A stretch of 64,000 bases of DNA from Ehrlichia canis str. Jake (GTDB lineage: Bacteria; Pseudomonadota; Alphaproteobacteria; Rickettsiales; Anaplasmataceae). How positions within the stretch are numbered: position 1 is the stretch's first letter; every line of letters begins with the position of its first letter. Where the stretch lies: positions 930,001 to 994,000 of the forward strand of contig NC_007354.1 of assembly GCF_000012565.1 (NCBI RefSeq), read 5' to 3'. Below the pieces are notes generated by a model. It was not told the origin of the DNA, ran no database searches, and saw only the letters and a program-made list of their open reading frames with translations. This document shows positions 61,804 to 64,000 of the stretch, in pieces. A program made the position numbers and the translations under genes.

Positions 61804-62225
61804 TAAAAATCCTTAAAAAATAAAATAAACGCATAGACTATACTGCTAAGAACATACTAAGATAATAACATGTACTAAACATACAATACCATGTTAGGTT
61901 AAGGGTAAAGGTTAATATATTTTTTGCAAGTAAAATATTAATTTCTATACTATGTTATTCACACATTCATAACTTTTATTAGTAGTAATATTAATAAAAC
62001 TCACATAATGTACAATATCATGACTAAATGGTATAGAAAATGTCAATTCTTTCACTATACAAACTAATTAACAATAGACTGACATTTTACTATAGTACGG
62101 TAATGTCTTAATTTTAGTGAAGTACTACATTTAGTCAATTACATTACAAACCAAGCAACGTACAATTGAATTGATTTTCACCAAAATTTATTATAATAGT
62201 AAATATTTCATACTCACTTTAAACT
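61804..62225. other. Divergent promoter region, no gene seen
   Basis: About 420 bases. Cold-shock genes often have long regulatory leaders, but this region is upstream of both divergent genes and no structured leader is apparent. Confidence 0.4.
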
Positions 62226-63047
62226 ATGCACTTATTTTGTTTTGGATATGGATACACAGCCAAGTTCCTTGCACAAAAACTACTACCTTTAAAATGGAAA
62301 ATCAGTGGAACATCATTTAATAAAATATCACAAGACAAAAATGTAAATTTGTTAAACTACAATTTCCCATTACCAGAATCTATATTCTCTGATGTTACAC
62401 ATGTACTAATATCAATTCCACCAGAGGGAGACAATGTACTACAAAAGTATTATAAATATTTAAAAGAAATCAAATGGCTAGGATATCTATCAGCAACAAA
62501 TGTATATGGTGATCACAATGGCAATTGGGTAGACGAAACATCTGCAACAAATCCATCAACTGTTAGTGGTATTAATCGCTTAAAACAAGAAAAAATATGG
62601 TACAACTCTAATCTTCCATCACATATTTTCAGACTTTCAGGTATATATGGTCCAAACAGAAACGTATTATGCAATCTTATTCAAAACAATGTTAAGTATA
62701 TTATCAGTGACACTATATTTTCTCGTATACATGTAGAAGATATAGCAAATATTTTATTTACATCAATAAATAATCCAAATCCTGGAAGTATATATAACTG
62801 TGCAGATGATTTACCTACATCATATTCAAACATAATTAAATATGGATCTCAACTATTAAATATTAAAACACCAGAACCAGTGCTGTTAGAAGATTTATCA
62901 GATAATATGAAAAAATTTTACTCTGAAAGAAAGCTGGTAAGCAATTTCAAGATAAAAAATGCATTAAACATATCATTGCTATATCCTAGTTATATACAAG
63001 GACTACAAAACCTGATAAAAATTGAAAAACCATTGAGTCAGCAATAA
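62226..63047 (+). CDS. NAD-dependent epimerase/dehydratase-like SDR protein (YeeZ-like)
   Basis: 273 residues. The N-terminal strand and loop MHLFCFGYGYTAKFLA has GYGYTA in place of the usual GxxGxxG; this pattern is known in the YeeZ/SDR family. Other marks are THVLISIPPEGD, WLGYLSATNVYGDHNGNWVDE with the Ser-Ala-Thr...Tyr of extended SDRs (catalytic Tyr in VYGDH), IFRLSGIYGPNRN and RIHVEDIANILFTSI. The normal YxxxK is not clear, so enzymatic activity is doubtful. Substrate unknown. Single gene on the plus strand. Confidence 0.8.
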   Translation: MHLFCFGYGYTAKFLAQKLLPLKWKISGTSFNKISQDKNVNLLNYNFPLPESIFSDVTHVLISIPPEGDNVLQKYYKYLKEIKWLGYLSATNVYGDHNGNWVDETSATNPSTVSGINRLKQEKIWYNSNLPSHIFRLSGIYGPNRNVLCNLIQNNVKYIISDTIFSRIHVEDIANILFTSINNPNPGSIYNCADDLPTSYSNIIKYGSQLLNIKTPEPVLLEDLSDNMKKFYSERKLVSNFKIKNALNISLLYPSYIQGLQNLIKIEKPLSQQ

Positions 63048-63348
63048 AGATTGACAATATTTATAAAAAACTTAATCATTTTACATAACTTCAACAAAAG
63101 TATTATGCATTATAAGCATTATAAAATTTTCACACATTACTTATTATTATACGTATTATTTATACAACATCAGGGTTCAACACAATATCCAATTAAAAAC
63201 ATATTATCCGGTAGTAATTATTAAAAATATTTGTTGCCATTACATAAAATGTTATAATTTGTATATACAATTTTAAACTTGCATTAATCAGTGATTAATT
63301 GTAAATGTTTTATTCACTATCTAAAAGATGCTATTTGAGAGGCTAAAT
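63048..63348. other. Spacer upstream of dcd
   Basis: About 300 A+T-rich bases with no gene. The GAGAGG ribosome-binding site of dcd lies at its end (63337-63342). Confidence 0.4.
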
Positions 63349-63912
63349 ATGTCAGTCATGCCAGATCATTGGATAAAAGATAAGGCTATTCAAGAGAAAA
63401 TGATTGACCCATTTATTGATTACAAAGAGAGCAGCGGGATTTTGTCATATGGATTATCATCATATGGATATGACGCAAGAATAGATAATAAGTTTAAGAT
63501 ATTTACAAATATTAATCCAGTAACAGTTGATCCTAAAAATTTTCCATTAGGAAGTTTTATAGATAAAGAAGAAGATATATGTATTATCCCACCAAATAGT
63601 TTTGTTCTTGCAAAAACTGTTGAGTACTTCAAAATACCAAAAGATATACTTGTAATGTGTGTTGGGAAATCAACTTATGCAAGGTGCGGGATTGTCGTTA
63701 ATGTCACACCATTAGAACCTGGTTGGGAAGGGTATGTAACGCTAGAGTTTTCAAATACTACACCTCTACCAGCAAAGATTTACGCATTTGAAGGTGCATG
63801 TCAATTCATTTTCTTAAAAGGAGATAGTCAGTGTAGTTTATCTTACAATGAAATGAAGGGTAAATATATGAAGCAGTTAGATGTCACTTTACCAATAGTA
63901 AATAATAGTTAA
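63349..63912 (+). CDS. dcd: dCTP deaminase
   Basis: 187 residues from ATG 63349, chosen because GAGAGG sits 6 bases upstream; the in-frame ATG 63328 lacks this. The trimeric dUTPase-like fold shows [79 protein letters not shown], which contains the catalytic Glu ([10 protein letters not shown] region) and conserved Ser-Tyr-Arg. It deaminates dCTP to dUTP, giving dUMP for ThyX. The C-terminus is intact at 63912. Confidence 0.95.
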   Translation: MSVMPDHWIKDKAIQEKMIDPFIDYKESSGILSYGLSSYGYDARIDNKFKIFTNINPVTVDPKNFPLGSFIDKEEDICIIPPNSFVLAKTVEYFKIPKDILVMCVGKSTYARCGIVVNVTPLEPGWEGYVTLEFSNTTPLPAKIYAFEGACQFIFLKGDSQCSLSYNEMKGKYMKQLDVTLPIVNNS

Positions 63913-64000
63913 ACACTACACTTAACATTAAAGATAAGAATTTATAGCACTATCAGACCTTAGATATATACATTAGTAAACTCTGTATAAAGATTCTTGT
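63913..64000. other. End of window, no gene seen
   Basis: The last 88 bases after dcd hold no recognisable feature. Confidence 0.3.

Overview
The window looks like a core segment of the chromosome of an Ehrlichia species (Anaplasmataceae, Rickettsiales, obligate intracellular alphaproteobacteria). Base composition is strongly A+T-rich. The gene set matches this group: scattered single genes instead of long operons, ppdK, thyX, a fused TRAP transporter, parts of the NtrY/NtrX and CckA-ChpT-CtrA relays, and long intergenic spacers full of degenerate tandem repeats. I cannot decide between E. canis, E. chaffeensis and E. ruminantium by eye. I see no insertion sequence, prophage, CRISPR array or toxin cluster.

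Layout. 1-5.5 kb: a partial Cys-rich lipoprotein gene, an M48 protease with TPRs, rsfS, a PAS plus degenerate GGDEF protein, the phosphotransferase chpT, and purM. 5.5-15.4 kb: xerC, gpsA, ntrX, ftsQ and gshB, separated by three spacers of 1.1-1.7 kb. Two of these spacers consist of decayed copies of a neighbouring gene's 3' end. 15.6-28 kb: BON lipoprotein, aspS, HAD and RDD pair, ppdK, two alpha/beta hydrolases, an MrpD/NuoM-like antiporter subunit and a membrane cytochrome c. An inverted, decayed piece of ppdK follows the cytochrome gene. 28.7-38.3 kb: tRNA-Val, folD, gmk, ccmC-ruvA, ruvB, an RNase J 5' fragment, an MFS efflux pump and thyX. 39.2-51.2 kb, all minus strand: sdhAB, cyaY plus an ABC exporter, and the run TRAP-cvpA-rpsF-rpsR-rplI-glyA. 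51.7-64 kb: radA-ccmG, bolA-grxD-ligA, rnd, ntrY, a cold-shock gene, an SDR protein and dcd.

How the genes fit together. Several serve aerobic, amino-acid-fed respiration and gluconeogenesis (sdhAB, ppdK, gpsA, ccmC/ccmG, cytochrome c). Others serve nucleotide synthesis (purM, thyX, dcd, gmk, folD, glyA), Fe-S and redox maintenance (cyaY, bolA, grxD, gshB), DNA repair and chromosome resolution (ruvAB, radA, ligA, xerC), and two phosphorelays (chpT; ntrX and ntrY, 47 kb apart).

The most unusual features are in the spacers: repeated copies of gene 3' ends (xerC, gshB, ccmG-like), an inverted ppdK fragment, an RNase J fragment, and a 144-bp tandem duplication with one mismatch. Among proteins, the best candidate for a second look is the PAS/GGDEF-like protein, which lost its GGDEF residues but kept an RxxD I-site-like motif.
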